Assembly: GCA_005281725.1 (NCBI GenBank)
Contig: SSBO01000001.1
Span: 438,956-502,955, forward strand
Source: Wuchereria bancrofti
Lineage: Eukaryota > Nematoda > Chromadorea > Rhabditida > Onchocercidae
Direction of reading: 5' to 3'
DNA length: 64,000 nt
Numbering within the stretch: position 1 is the stretch's first letter; the number at the start of each line of letters is the position of its first letter. A program made the translations under genes and the position numbers. Shown piece by piece: positions 46,701-61,118 of the stretch. The notes under the pieces were generated by a model. It searched no databases. It was not told the origin of the DNA and saw nothing but the letters and a program-made list of their open reading frames with translations.

Positions 46701-49700
46701 ATCATGGAAACATGAAGTGATATATGTTCCTCCTCTAAACCATTCTCATTATTTCGCTTTAATTCCATTTGTGATATTCGTGAAGCACATTTTGAAAATG
46801 CATCAAGTAAAATTGGAAATGGTATTGAAATCTCCATTAATGATAAAGCCTAGAATTAATCCATTTCTTATGATTTCTTTTTTTGATTATAATTTACAAA
46901 AATAATTGGCTTATTATCAAAAAAAAAAAAAAAATTTCAAGATAGTTTTTTCTTCATTTTTTGCAAAATTTCCTTTAAAAAATTGAATCAAATAAATGTT
47001 ATCAATAAATTTATCGCATTTTCATATTTCTATTAAATGCTTTATTTATAAAATTGAAGCTTTATTCATATGAATTTATTACTTATTTGATCATTCCAAA
47101 TCTCTTTAAAATTTAAGTAAAAGAATTTTAATTAATTCCAAAAATTTATAATTTTCTATTAATCAAATCAAAAAATAAAAATTCACATAAATCCAATCAA
47201 GTGCATTTGAAATACTTCTTTCATCGCCTGTTATCAAATGATCAGTAATAAACTGATATAATTGCTCATCATTGAATGGTAATGGACGAAGATCTGGTTC
47301 AAATATTTTGCTATAAACAAAAAACGTTTGAAAAATAAATTTCCAAATTATTTCAAGGCTAATATAGAAGATGAATGATAAATTAATTGTAAAAAAATAA
47401 AATAAATGCCTTTAATTAATTAATTAGTCAATATAGAAGATGAATAATTATATCGAAATGATAGTTATTAATTAAATTAATTGTAGAAAAATAAAATAAA
47501 TGCTTGTAATTAATTAATTAGTCAATATAGAAGATGAATAATTATATCGAAAAGATAGTTATTAATTAAATTAATTGTAGAAAAATAAAATAAATGCTTT
47601 TAATTAATTAATTAGTCAATATAGAAGATGAATGATTATATCGAAAAGATAGTTATTAACTAAATTAATTGTAGAAAAACAAAATAAATGCTTTAATTAA
47701 TTAATTAATTAATTAATAATACCTAAATAGTATCTTAAATTCAGAAAAATCATCATCTTCCATTAAATCACAAATACTTTGCATCCATTGTGGTATTAAT
47801 CGATTCCACATACTCAACGTGATAATATCATATGGCATTATTGCTAATAACTTATAAAGTCCATCACGCATTTGTTCTTTTTTTGTTGAAAGTCTATCCC
47901 AGACGCCACCAACCTGAACGGAAAAAAAAAAGTATTTCAAAAATAAGTCAAATTATTTAAATTACAATTGCATTACATTATTTGGCAATAAATTAATTTT
48001 GAAGATTTTTCTTTCATAAATATTTTCAATGTAATAAAATATTTTAATAATATTATCATTCAAAATTTAAAAACTTTTATAATTATATTAGTCAAGTTAA
48101 ATATTAATTATTTTAATTTTAATTTAAAAAAATCTTAATTTAATAAAAAAAANAAAAAAAACCTAATTTTCAATTAAAATATAATGTGCAAAAGAAAATC
48201 ACCTGAGCATATTCCGGTGGATTTGGCATTAAAGTTTCAAGAAAATTCTCATAATGATTGATAATTGCCAAATTAATCCAATCTAATACAAACTGAAAAA
48301 AAGGAAAAAAAGTAAAAACTTATAATTCATTAATTGAAATGTGTAAAATTTCACATACATATTTAATTTAAAATATTAAATACAAAATAACAAAAAAAAA
48401 AGGAGAGAAATCACTTATTTATGCAATCATCAATCATTTATTTTCATTTTTAATATGAATGAAAAAAGGAAAAATCCACCATTAATTTATTTCAAGNAAA
48501 TGTGTAAAATTTCACATACATATTTAATTTAAAATATTAAATACAAAATAACAAAAAAAAAAGGAGAGAAATCACTTATTTATGCAATCATCAATCATTT
48601 ATTTTCATTTTTAATATGAATGAAAAAAGGAAAAATCCACCATTAATTTATTTCAAACAAATAATTAATTTTTTTTTTCTTATTAAATTATTTCGTTTTT
48701 CATACATTTACGGTTTTTTTCATTTGCAAAAATGTTTAATATTTATATTACAAAATTTTCATTCCATTTCATTTCATTTCAGATGAAACGATAGATTAAA
48801 ATAATATCATTAATTAACATTTTTAGCATATTTTTTCTTTTAACATTATTAATAATCATTATTCTCTTCTTCTTTCTCCTTCATCCCCTCTCCTTCCCTC
48901 TCTCTCTCTCCCTCTCCCTCTCTTTCCTTTTTTTTCATTATCTTAAAGCTTGCAATTTTGTAAATACGAAATTAGTAATGTATTCACAAAACGATCAGTT
49001 ATACATTGCACATAAAATAAATATATTAACAACTTGAATTTGCTTCCTTTGTTTATTTTGATTAGAAATTTATATCAATTATCAGTGTTATCATGATAAG
49101 ATTACGAGTAGTATTTACACTAATAATATTGTTTGATTTTACTGATTTTCTTAATCAGTGCAAAATTTGCTTTCTTTCAATTAATATTTTCATTTACTCA
49201 AAATCATATCATTTCATCAAATAATTCAAATGATAAGAACTAATCAAAGGAGTGATAATTGATAAAATAAAATTATCAGTGTAATTTACATCAGTTCTAA
49301 GTTGCTCCAATGCAGCACCAATAGAATCATTAGGTAATAGAGCGGTCGTTGCAAACCATTGTAATAACATTGACATCATATAAGCAATCGCTTGCTAAAA
49401 CAAAAAAAAAAAAATTCGAATTCTTATTAATTTAATAATCGAAATTCATTTGTATTGATTATTTTATGATTCAAAAATAAAAATTTTTTTTTTTACATTT
49501 GACAAACATTTCTTTAGAAATTTTTACAAATTTTGAATGGAATTTTGATTATTCAAATTTGTTCATAGATTAAAAATCATTTCAAGTTTGCTTAATATAT
49601 TATATTTTATCTTATTTAATAAGCATATTTAGCTTATTTATTATTGATATGACTTATATTATACTTAATTATAATAGCAATAATTTTAAAATTCTAAAAA

Positions 49701-52700
49701 TTTTATGAAATATTTAAATTTTTAATCAAAGATAGTACCGGTCTAGCTTCTGGTACAGGTGGACAGATTGTTGCAAGAAGCCAAATACCAAAACGACTTA
49801 AGGCTCGTCGTTCATCGGCCATTTTATCAATGTCACGGCCAAGTGTATGGCCACCTTCCAATTGTCGTAACCATTTCGGTCTTTTACCCTCAGTTTCTGA
49901 TCCTTCAGTATTAAAAAAAAAAAAAGCATAATTTTCATTCTTTTTTTTTTTGTAAATATTGGAAAAATTATTTTATATTAAAATATATTATATCAAGTTT
50001 TATTGTACTATTTTTGCTTAATTTTTATAAATTTAATCATCTTTTTTTAAAATTAATAGCCATAATTAATTGCTTCAAAAAAAAATTGTTAATTATAAAT
50101 AATTTACTGTTTAATTATGTTAATTTTATTAAGCAAAGTGAAATATTAAATAGAGCTTTTGTAAGTAAAAAAAATTTTTGTGGCATTTAAATGTTTAATT
50201 TAACTTATAATTTTAATATAATACAATTTCAAGTCATAATTTTAATATAATTTCAATAACTTTCATATTGAATTTATAAATACAATATGAAAATTTACAA
50301 ATATTTAACATTCTAACATCGTCTTGACAGAAATTGAAATTGTCAAAAAGTGTAAAATTTAGGAAAAAAAAAAACAATTTTAAAGTTTATTATAATAGGA
50401 AAAAGAATTAAAGTACAATTTAAAAAAAAAAAAAAAAAACCTTCTAAATTAGCAGAAGTTTCCTTTAAAAGTTTAACAATCGCTTCAACAATATCTCTTT
50501 CAAGTTCTGTTCCCCAAGCGCATTTCATACTACGATGATTAATATGTTCCTTACAATTAACACTGTGTAATGCATCAAGACATTCCTAAATTAAATTTAT
50601 AAAAATTCAATTCAAAATTTACAAAATATTATTGATTTTTAATTATCCTTTTAATTATGATTTAATTAATTATTTGTGATTATGATTTAATTAATTATAA
50701 TTGTAACAATTTAAAAAATTCAATAATTCATATCTTTTTTTTCAAATTTCTTTTATCTATAAGCTTTTAAATTGAAAATTTTTTATTAATTTATAATCTA
50801 TAAAACACATGAAAATATGACATATTTATAGACAATTTGAAAAATATATTTAGGCAATTTGAAGAAAAAAATAATGAGTAATCATTTTAAATTAATAGTA
50901 AAACTAATAGTAAGTAATTAAGTAATTATTTAACAAGTTTAACAGATTCGAAAAATTGCCCAATTAAACTAATTCTATTTGTTTACTTATTTAAAGTAAA
51001 AAAAAAAAAAAGACACCTGACAAAGTCGTAACGGAACATATTGATGTGATCGAATGCAATCTTCAGAAAAACATATACCTATAGCTAATCGTTTTGACGA
51101 TTCACAACCCTTTAAAAATTATTATGATACATTGTAAGTAAAATTTGATAAAAGCTTCAAGCAATTACTAATTACTTTTTAATAAACTTTTTTTTAAAAA
51201 AAAATTTTTTTTTAACAAATTAAAAGGAAGAACAAACTAAAATACCAAGAAGAGAAAGATAAAGATTATTAGCTTTAGTTGATAAAAATTTGATAAACTT
51301 CAAGAGATTATCAATTATTTTAATAAATTTAAAAGACACAAGAGATAATTAAGTAAATAAATAGATAAAAAATAAACAAAAAGTGATAAGATATTACAAA
51401 TAGATAAACAGATAACAAATAAATGAATAAACAAAAAGTGATATGATAATATTAGCTATAATTAAATATTAAAGAGATTTATCAGTTTACCTTATTTTGA
51501 CAAACTACATTATTCGATGCTGATAATGGCATACAAATTGGTATCGTTGTTATCTTATCATCACTTTCTATCATTTCAGCACATTTTTTACACAATGATA
51601 TTGGCGGTGCTGTTTCACCATATTTTATTGAAATTATTGGATCAAAGCAGCATCGTACACTGAAAAAGTATTTTTGTTGAAAAATTTTTAATTCAAAATG
51701 AATGTGATAATTTCAATTTTTTAAAAATTAAAAATAATTAACATCATTTATTAATCGTAACAAATTTCTGTCCTAAAATTAATCAAATTTTAAAATAATA
51801 TTTAAATTATCGAATGATTTTTTTTTTGCTTATTCAATCAGTAATTTATTATTTTATAATGGAAATAATGCAGAAATTATGAATTAGAATAGAATGTAAT
51901 GGAATTATAAATGATTTATAATGAAATTATAAATAAATAAATAAATGTATATAATGAAATTATAAATTCAATGATTTTTTAATGAAATATTTGATTTAAG
52001 AATGAATTTAATATAGCAAAACATTAGGCAAATTTACTTTTAAAATAATAACAATAAAAAAAAAGAAATTGAAATCATTTCAAATTTTCAGGTAATATTT
52101 TACCTTGGCTCATTGTCAACACATTTGGTATTTTGACATGGTATACATGTCCAAGCTGTAAAATATTTCATTTTAATTTATGCAAAAAATACAAAAAAAG
52201 TTTATAATTAGTAAAAAGATTTAATTGAACAGAAAAAAGGAAAAGAAATATTCCTTTTTCCAACTAATTTCTTAATTAATCATTTGAAAATAGCAGGAAA
52301 AAAGAAAGTTTTTTTCTAACATTTTCATATAAAATTAAAAGCAAAGCAAATTTTTGCTTTTTTTTTCTGCTTTATTCTTTTTAATTAATGACTTTTAATA
52401 AGAAATTTTAAAAATTTAATTCTACCTTTAATACGATATTGAATTGATTTACGATGTAATATGTGCCTATTATGAATTGGCCAATAATGGAATAATAAAT
52501 TTGCAGCAGCAATCCGAGCTTCACTTGTACCTTTTGATAATACTAATATCATATCCTTTAAAATTAACATTTATTTTTATTTTTTAAAAATTTATTAATC
52601 ATTTTATTTATCTAATTACTTACTTACTTACTTACTTACTTAATCACATTTTACTTATATTTTTTGGTAAAAGTCAAAATTAGCATTTATTTTTGTTAAA

Positions 52701-55700
52701 AATTTATCAATTCATTTCATTTATCTGATTATTTATTTATTTAATTAATCAGCAAATTAATTACTTTATTTGTTACTTTGCATCTATTTCATTTGCTAAG
52801 ATAATTTATTGTTTACATGTGATGCTTGAATTAATTAGTCAATTATTTGAATATATTTTCTTGAAAAAATTTTACTTTAAATATTTTTTTTTCTTTTTCA
52901 GGTATAAAGTAGAATCCATGTGGAAAATGTGACACGTATAATATACGAAACGTAAAACGTATAATTTAACTTATATGAGAAATGTGTACTAATATGAAAC
53001 GTCAAATATTTGCATAAATCGTTATGAAGCAAAAAAAAAAAGAAAAAAATATGAGCAAACGTAATTTTTAAGTTAAAATAATAAAGTAAACACTGATAAA
53101 AAGATTAAAATGTATTTTTACCCTGTAAACATTTTCTTTTTGTGCCAAAAGATTTTCGATAAAAAGTGTATGAAGACCTGAAAATGAAAAGTAAAAAATA
53201 ATATTTGTGAATAATTTAACATTAATAAAAATATTTATAATAAAAACTAAAACAAAAAGAAAACATATAAACTTTGTGTTAATTAATTTAAACCATTTTT
53301 AAAATATTTATACAAAAAAAAAAAAAAATTATGAAAATGTTATGCTTCTTTATTTTCTTCATTTCTTTTTTAAAATATAATTCATCCGACAGTTTTTTCT
53401 TTCATTTTTTTTTTTGTTTTTTATTTAAATTTTTAATTTAACTTCTTCTTCCATCTTTATTTGTCTATCGTTTTTTTTTCTTCATCCATTTTATATTCAT
53501 TTCATTTCGTCTTATCTTTTTTTTTTCAAAAAGCATAAAAAAATTTAATACTCCAAAATTGCATATATTTTTGGACAATAAATCAAACAAGAGCTTGTCG
53601 TCTTTTTTTTTTAAAAAAAAAAAAATTTTTTTTTTTAAAGTCAAAACGAAATTAGCAATGAATAAGCATGTTTTTATTTATAATATACTGTAAGGAAAAT
53701 TAAGATTGCTTTATTAATAGAAATTATTTCTACCTAATGATTCTTTTCATTGATATATATATTTAAGTCTATGGTATCATTTATACTAATAGTACTAGTA
53801 GTATGTCATTGCTTTCTTATAATTTATTAAAAAACTTTTTTTTCAAATTAGCAAAAAAAAAAGCTATCTAAGCTAGTAATAAACATTCACATTCACTTGT
53901 ATAATATACTTTTCCCATTTGTATAATTAAAATTTTCCCTTCAAAAGTAGCAAGAATAAGACTTAAAGATGATAAAATATTGATAAATTATAATTTTAGA
54001 ACTGAATGAAAAGAAAACATTGTCAATTTATAATTCCATCACATATTTTAAATGCTAAAGAAAATTTGGAAAAATATAGAAATGCAAGTTAATTTTCATT
54101 ATCATCATTAATTTTCGATTCTCTTCTAATTTAACTTGAATTTTCTTTTTTTTTTTAAATAAAAAATGCAAATTAATAAATGTATGTTTTATTAATTATA
54201 GTTGCATAAAATATATTTTAATCATTGTGCATTTGAAAATCTATTGAAATTGAAATTTTAATCAATAAAATATTGCACACAAAATTTTCCTTTTTTTCTT
54301 GCATAAATATTTGAAAAAACTGGGTTTTTTTTTGTGTTTACTTCTTTAAAGTAATAATAATCTTGATAAATTCTGATTAAATTAAAATAAATTAAATTAA
54401 CTAAATTGCTGGTAACTTTCTCTTTTTCTCTCTCTTCCTCAGAATTAATAGTAATATTTTTCACAATTTCTTTTTCCAGTGTTCTAATTAAATTTTCACG
54501 CATTAATGCATAATAAAATTAGTATTTTTCACTATGCAATCCGTTCATTCATTCATTCATTCAGGCAAATCATTTCATCGTTTGCATTTTTTTTTTCCTC
54601 TTTTAAAAGCATTGAAATATAATTGAATCACACATTCTTTCCGGAATTCTTTCTAAAGAATAACAAAATTGCTAGTTTTTATCAATTTATAACTATTCAA
54701 CCGTATTAATACAATGAAATAATTTATTACTAAATTAAATTAGTAATTCAAACCGAAGAGATGCTAACATTACAATCATTTTATAATTGTAAAAATTTAT
54801 AAACAGAATTTATCCGTTATTTTTACTTTTGCAAATTTATCAATTTAATAGTAATGAACTGATAAACAATTTTGATAATCAATCCAACTATAGTAGCAAT
54901 TATTAATTGAAAATTCATCAAAATAATAATGATAATAATAATAAATAATAATAATGATAACGATATGGTTATCAGTATTTGCTTGAGGAAAAAAAAAAAC
55001 TTGATAAGTTGAAAGTCTTACTGAGATCAGTCGAATGCTGAAGTATCATCATTAAAACAGCTGGCACTGAAAAGCATTCCTGTTTTGGTATCAGAATAAA
55101 TGGAATGAAACAGGTGCTTATCAGGTGTACAAGTTTTTTATCAAGTTCAGCAGGTAAAATACCAAGTTGAGAAGCTAATAAAAATGGTAATTGTTCGAGA
55201 ATATCACGCTGTAGAAAGAAATACAAAGCTTTCATTGTATCAAGAATTGCATCACCAATAGCTAAAATTCATTTAAAAAAAAAAAAAATAAATTTTATGA
55301 TAAAAATAAAAATTTATTAATTTAACATTTCTTTTTTTTGTATTTTTTCCTCTAAGAATTGATTAAAAAGACAGAAAAAAAAACAAATAATTGACAATTT
55401 TCCAAATTGTTTGGATTTGACTGTTTTCCAAAAAATAATTTTATTTTCTTATACAATAAAGATTATTACCAAGATGTGAGGATGAAATTTGTTGAAAAAC
55501 ATCTAATAAATTAATTATTCCATAATAAAGCCCTGAATAATTTAAATTTGGATATAATGTTACTCGATTCAATGTGGGACAATAACGCTCGAAGGCGCTT
55601 GTTGGTACTGGTGGCATTTCTTTCAGAAATCTATAATATATACATAATTTTATTGTTGGTATATAAAATTCAAGAAATTTGAAATGAAATTTTAAAAAAT

Positions 55701-58700
55701 CAAAATGTTATATGTTGCAATTTGTCATCTTTTCAAATATATTCAATCATTTCCTAATTTATTTCTTCTTCTTCCAATTTTTTTTCAAAAAAAAAAAGTT
55801 TTTTTTTTAAATCCAAATGTAACTTCAACATTGTGTACTTCAACTGTTTAATTTTTTTCGGAATTTTTAGCATGCAAAAATTTTCAGACATACTTAAGAA
55901 TAGCAATCATAAAAAAGATGAAAAATTACACCATCCCAGCTTATCCATTTTCATATTAGGACGTTCCGGAAATAATAAATGCAATCGGATGGAAGTAAAT
56001 TATCATTGATGTAAATTTTAAATAATTCTTTAATTGTTGCATTTAAAATAAACCATTAATTTATTGTAATAATTTAAAAATTTGACCAATAATAATATTT
56101 TAATTTTGCTTCATTCATAATTGAATTTTTTTTAATCTCAAGGAAAAATGTTATATTTTAAATTTCAAAAATTAGTAAATGTTTAAAAATATGATCGATA
56201 TATATTTTTTTTTCAATTTAATTGAAGAAATTTTTTATCATTAAACATTTAACACTAATATTGCTTATCTTTTCATTATCATTAAAATCATTTTACTACA
56301 TTAATTATAATTCACAAATTTTTATTTCGTTGTCAGTTTTCATATTTATTATTCATTCAATTATATCATTCGTATTTTTATTTTTAATCGTCTCTTTTTT
56401 TTTTACTTTTATTTCAATCATTTCCCTAAGAATATAAAGCCAACAAGAATGATTCGTCAATGAATGATATCACTTAATGTCACATCAAAATGATTGTCAC
56501 ATACATTACAATGACGAAAGCTTATTGGAAAATTTTAATATTAATAACTGTCATTTATCAACAAAGTATTTATAAAGTAAATGCAAATGCAAAGGAAAAA
56601 AAAGCTATGTATAAAGATTTTATGGAAAAAAAAATTGTTCAGAATATAAATTATCTTTTTTTGTTTCTTTAAAAAAAAAAAGAAAAAAAGAAAAACGGAA
56701 AATTTTGAAATTAACTAAGACTTTTAAGCTTTAATATACATATATATATATAACCTATTTTTAAAATAAAAATTTTTTTTCTTAAACTAAAAATTTTTCA
56801 AAGATAAACTTATAACATGCAAAAACATTTGATAAATTCAAGAAAAGAAAAAATAGAAAATGAAAAGGAAATAAATAAATAAATAAGCAAATAAATAAAT
56901 AAACAGAAAAGAGCTAAAATGTTTTAAAGGAATGAATAATACTTTATCTATTTTCAAATTGAATTTTTTAATATTTAACACTTCGCTTCATAATATTCCT
57001 AATGATTTACTTTTTGTTTTTATTTTTGATGTAAAAAGTATTAGTCTATTAGATTGTAAAGTATTTAGTATTTTATTAAGGTTTAATTTTTTGCAAAATT
57101 CATCGAACTGTTTACTACCACTGACTAATACTAAATCTGTCAACATTCATTAACAAATTATTATACTATTTATCAAATAATAAATTGTAGAAAATTACTA
57201 GAGAAAAATTGAGAGAAAAAACAATTTTAGAAATCAAAATTAAATTTAAAATTAAACAAAACATTAGTAAGTGTCATTTTATTTTAAAATAATCATCAAA
57301 AAATAAATCACTATTACCATTATATTTTATCATCAAATGATTTATTAATTGCTGCTTATTTTGCATTTATTTTAAATCTATAAGAATAATATCAGATAAA
57401 AAGCACTGAGTGATTTATTTATTTATCAATTTATTTTTGAATTTCTTCAAATACATATATCAATAATTTTGTGCAGAAAAAAGCAAAAATAAAAAAATTT
57501 TTATGCCAAAGAAAAAAATGCTTATTTGTTCATTTTGTGCAAATTATTTTGGGAGGAATGAATAAAACTTTGTCTATTTTATATTTATTTGTTTTGCATT
57601 TATTTTAAATCTAACTTTCATAATTGATATCTTGCTTAAACGAAGAATCTGATAAGAAAAGAAATCTGATAAGAAAAGAACACTGAATGATAAGCTTATA
57701 TTGGATCGAAATATTGATAATAGAAAAATAAAAATTCATAAATATTATTTCAGTTCCTAACATTGCTCATTTCATTATAAATTTTATTTGAAATAAGAGA
57801 TTAGTTAGCTCTTATATAAGCTGCAAGATGCAGGAATCAAATTCCATCAAATTTCAGGATTTTAGTTCAAATTCCATATTAGCTCATTTTTCATCATAAA
57901 TCAGACTTCTAATGGTGAAATTTCACAATGAAAAATCTGGCAAAAACATACACTGAAATATAAAATATCATACAAAACTAAAATTTTATTCCTTCTTCTC
58001 TCTTAGTTAATCATTAAAATTTTCCTCTTTTTTTTTAATAAAATAAAATGAATAAAATGTTAATTATATTTTGTAGTTAAAATAAAAAAAGGTATAAAAA
58101 ATAAATGGAATAATTCAAAATGCTAATTGCAAACTGAAATGATTGAAAGCCATTAAATTTAATGCCAGTATTTAATGAAATTGAAAACAAAAAAGGCTTA
58201 ATCAAAATGCAAAAAAAAAAAAATTGCCTGTTATATTTTTTAAATCAAAGTAAAAATAAAAATGAAATAATTATAATAATGTATAAAAGAAATCATTAAT
58301 AAAATACACGAATTAAATGGATTAATTAAGTTAAAGTTGAAGCGTAAAATTTCAAACATCAATTATGAAATCAAAAAAAAAAGAACAATAATAATAAAAC
58401 AAATAAATAAAATGAAATAGAAAAGAAAAAAAAAAAACTAAAACATAGAATAATTTCATGATAAATGATATCTCATAATATTATATCAAACATATTGATA
58501 AAAAAAAGAAAGAAAAAATTTTGATTATTTATTAATCAAGCAAATATCAATAATGGAAAGAATGAGAAATTATAACAGAAAATGTTAGATGGGAAAAAGG
58601 AAATGCTAAATTGCTGACATTATTAACACATTCTCAGAATTAATCATTCAAACTAAAAAAGAAAAAAGATTGAAATCATTATGAAATGATTTATAGAAAA

Positions 58701-60017
58701 GAAATTATAAAAATTAAAATGAAATCTTTTTTTTTTTTTTGAAATACAACTTAAAAAGATTTAATTCAACTAACCCAATCAATGTTTGTTGAAAATATCG
58801 CAATGTTGTTAAAATTTCGGCAGCACTTGGTGGTTGTTGATTGCATGCTATACGACTATGAAATTCACTTAGGGTACGAATTTTTGCCGAAACTGAAAAT
58901 AAAAAACTTAAGTTTTTCCTATTTTTTTTAAATTAATAAACATTATAATTTTTAATCATTTAATGATAGTAATTTAAATTATTTAAATGAAAATATGCAG
59001 TCATTTACTTCATTAGTAGTGATTTTTTTTTTTGATAAAAAATTATTTATAAGCAAAATAAAATAGGAAAAGCAAAAAAGAGGAGAGAGAGAGGGAAACA
59101 GAGAATGAGGAAGAGAGCAAAGCATAACTTGAAATGGTTTAGAATTGTAAAACAATTGAAATTGCTAAAAGAGACAAATTCAAAGTTTTGCTTTACTATT
59201 TCACTATGTCTCACTTTTTCGTATTATTCTTTATTTCAATTAAAAAAAATTTCTCCAACAATCTTTTGCGATGTGATAAAACTTCAAATTTTTACAATTT
59301 ATAAGTAAATTAGTAAATTTTTAGTTTTATTATTAATAATATTAAAAATATTCATTATACAATGCAAACATATGTATAATATTAATAGCGTTTAATGATT
59401 TTTATAAATTGAAATTATCAAATTTGAAACATTTTATTAAAATACGTGCAAATTTTTTCGTATTTGCATTTCTTTTTCAGCAAATTTTTTTGCAAATTTT
59501 ACAATTGTAAACATAGAAATATGCAATATTTTAAATTAAAAAATATAATTTGTACTAATTAGTAATATTTTCATTGCAATCAACATTTCTGAACCATTAA
59601 ATTAATTACTTCTTATATATGCGTATGTAATATTTCATCATGTTCGATGAATAAATTAAAACATTTCAATTCAAAATATATCAAAATTCAATAAATTATA
59701 TTATGTCAATGGAAAAAAAAATAATTTAAGGGAATTATCAATCGTTATAATCTCTTCCATATTAATAAAATTAAATTAAAAAGGTGAAAAAGAGTGAAAA
59801 AAAAAAGGAAATTTCGTTTACTAAAATGCCATAACATATTTTCATTACGAGTAAACTTATCATATTTGCCGTACTGTAAATGAAACTAATTACTTAGTCT
59901 TCTATTTATTTAATTTTTTTTTTTGAGTAACAATAAGTGCTATTCTATACAAATAGTATTGTTATAAGAAATAAATTTCAATAACTAACAGGTGTAGTAT
60001 TTCAATAGGTAAGCCAT
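31762..60017 (-). CDS. unc-79: UNC-79, subunit of the NALCN/NCA sodium-leak channel complex
   Basis: Large cytoplasmic scaffold that, with UNC-80, supports the NALCN (NCA-1/NCA-2) leak channel setting neuronal resting potential. Forty-four exons join in one frame of about 2,146 residues, somewhat shorter than vertebrate UNC79. Landmarks in family order: AKIRTLSEFHSRI near the N-terminus; NYSGLYYGIINLLDV; a Cys-rich stretch (LLFHYWPIHN, CIPC, CCFDP, LCKKCAE); FGIWLLATICPP; VGGVWDRLSTKKEQ; CSACQQSVF with ERLSPKEQ; KFLCLHCESL; WEFFIQRFEGLAIESQL; a long helical C-terminal half ending ELQTSAASPFYNV. No membrane segments are seen, consistent with an auxiliary subunit. Exon 1 (ATG at 60015-60017, 28 nt) is the least certain: it is chosen because its GTTAGT donor and phase fit and it places Phe before SAKIR. 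Introns range from about 70 nt to 3.1 kb. Confidence 0.95.
36709..36735 (-). other. Candidate 27-nt microexon A in unc-79
   Basis: Read on the minus strand, this copy begins right after TTTATAG and ends right before GTAAGTTA, a stronger donor than many used in this gene. It would insert nine residues and, being 27 nt with matching phase (2 nt in, 1 nt out), keeps the unc-79 frame. Whether it is ever spliced in is unknown. Confidence 0.4.
36786..36812 (-). other. Candidate 27-nt microexon B in unc-79
   Basis: Third copy of the duplicated unit. It has the same TTTATAG acceptor and a GTACGT donor, also 27 nt and frame-preserving, differing from copy A at one base (GTAATGATG for GTAATCATG). Use is unproven. 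Confidence 0.35.
47352..47708. repeat. 94-bp tandem repeat in unc-79 intron 14
   Basis: GTCAATATAGAAGATGAAT recurs at 47427, 47521 and 47615, a 94-bp period, with a degenerate copy before it at about 47352 and TTAATTAA tracts between units. It is wholly intronic. Confidence 0.88.
48337..48656. repeat. Exact 160-bp duplication joined by an N, probable assembly artefact
   Basis: Bases 48337-48496 reappear from 48498 with no difference that I can see, and the joint is a single N at 48497. Identical copies with an ambiguous base at the seam are typical of gap closing rather than biology. It lies in unc-79 intron 12 and does not touch an exon. Confidence 0.85.
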
Positions 60018-60232
60018 GATGATTTGATAATGAAGAATAATAGAATGATCGTAGATGAAATGATCCGTTAAGTTTATTACTGATTTATATCCGATTAAAT
60101 TTTATTCCGTTTAAATTAAATTTAAAATGTTAGTTTATAAAGGATCATCGGATTGATACATCCCTCTCTGCTCATTCTTTCATAGCAAACAGGCGGTGCT
60201 CACTACTTTCAGTCATAACCACGCCTTCATCC
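60018..60232 (-). promoter_or_regulatory. Putative 5' flank of unc-79
   Basis: Sequence immediately upstream of the candidate first exon. It is less AT-rich at 60150-60232 than its surroundings. No TATA box is recognised. Called from position only. Confidence 0.3.
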
Positions 60233-60274
60233 ATGCACATTTTACATTGGCTATTTCCCTATTTTATACATCTA

Positions 60275-61118
60275 TCCATCTGTCTACTTGTTTATCTATT
60301 TGTCCATTTATTTATTTATTTACTTATCTATTTACCTACTTACCTATCTATTCATTTATTTTTTTTTAAATTATTTATCTATTTTACTTTTGTCTATTTA
60401 TTTGTTTACTTGTCTATCTATTTTATTCACTTATCTATTATTCCTCTACCTATTTATCTCTCCATCTGTTTATTTGTCTATCTCTCTATCTGTTTATTTA
60501 TCTATTTGTTTATTTATTTACCCATCTATTCATTCATTTTTTACCTATTTACTTGTCTGCTTTTACTAGTTTATTTATTTTCTTACCTGCTTATTTTTTT
60601 TCCACCTACTTATTTATTTACTCATCTATTTATTTACCTATTTACTTATCTATCTATTCATTTATTTTTACCTATTTACTTGTTCGCCTTCATCTATCTA
60701 TTTACTTGTTTACTTGCCTACTTTATTCACTTATATATTATTCCTCTATCCATTTATCTCTCCACCTGTTTATTTATTTGTCTACATATGTGTTTATTTA
60801 TTTACCTACTCATTCATTTTTTACCTATTTATTTATCTGCCTCTATTTGTCTATTTATTTTCGCACCTGCTTATTGTTCTACCTATTTATTTATCAATTC
60901 ATTTCATCTATTCAATTATCCATTCACCTACTTATTCATCTATTTATTTACTTACCCATTCATTTTTGCTCGTCTATTCACTTATCTATATATTTATTTG
61001 GTTATTTATTTACCAGTCTAATTATTTCTTTATTTATTTGCTTGTATTTGTCTATTCACTTACCTATTTCACTTTTATTTACCTATTTATTTCCCCATTT
61101 ATTTATTTATCTATGCAA
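60275..61118 (+). repeat. Long degenerate CTAT/TTTA tetranucleotide repeat
   Basis: About 840 bp of TTTA, TCTA, CCTA and TTCA units. Stop codons are rare in all three forward frames because the units contain almost no TAA, TAG or TGA in the + sense. This produces several long overlapping Leu/Tyr/Ile/Phe-rich open frames that are not genes. It sits upstream of the unc-79 start. Confidence 0.9.

Larger units (their letters stand above)
42342..60017 (-). other. unc-79: Exon map of unc-79, exons 1-23
   Basis: In transcript order, low-high: 59990-60017 (candidate), 58775-58892, 55470-55630, 55022-55261, 53122-53177, 52426-52555, 52104-52155, 51491-51659, 51017-51109, 50441-50585, 49739-49902, 49290-49394, 48203-48292, 47723-47913, 47187-47310, 46682-46849, 45874-46119, 45520-45747, 44848-45072, 44083-44265, 43627-43750, 43024-43205, 42342-42540. 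All borders are GT-AG on the minus strand, and every junction preserves the frame. Intron 2 (55631-58774) is the largest, and no coding sequence was found in it. Confidence 0.85.

Noticed and set aside
56222..57153. Plus-strand open frames inside unc-79 intron 2
   Set aside because: Phe/Ile/Ser-rich chains as expected in T-rich intron DNA. No splice sites or domains.
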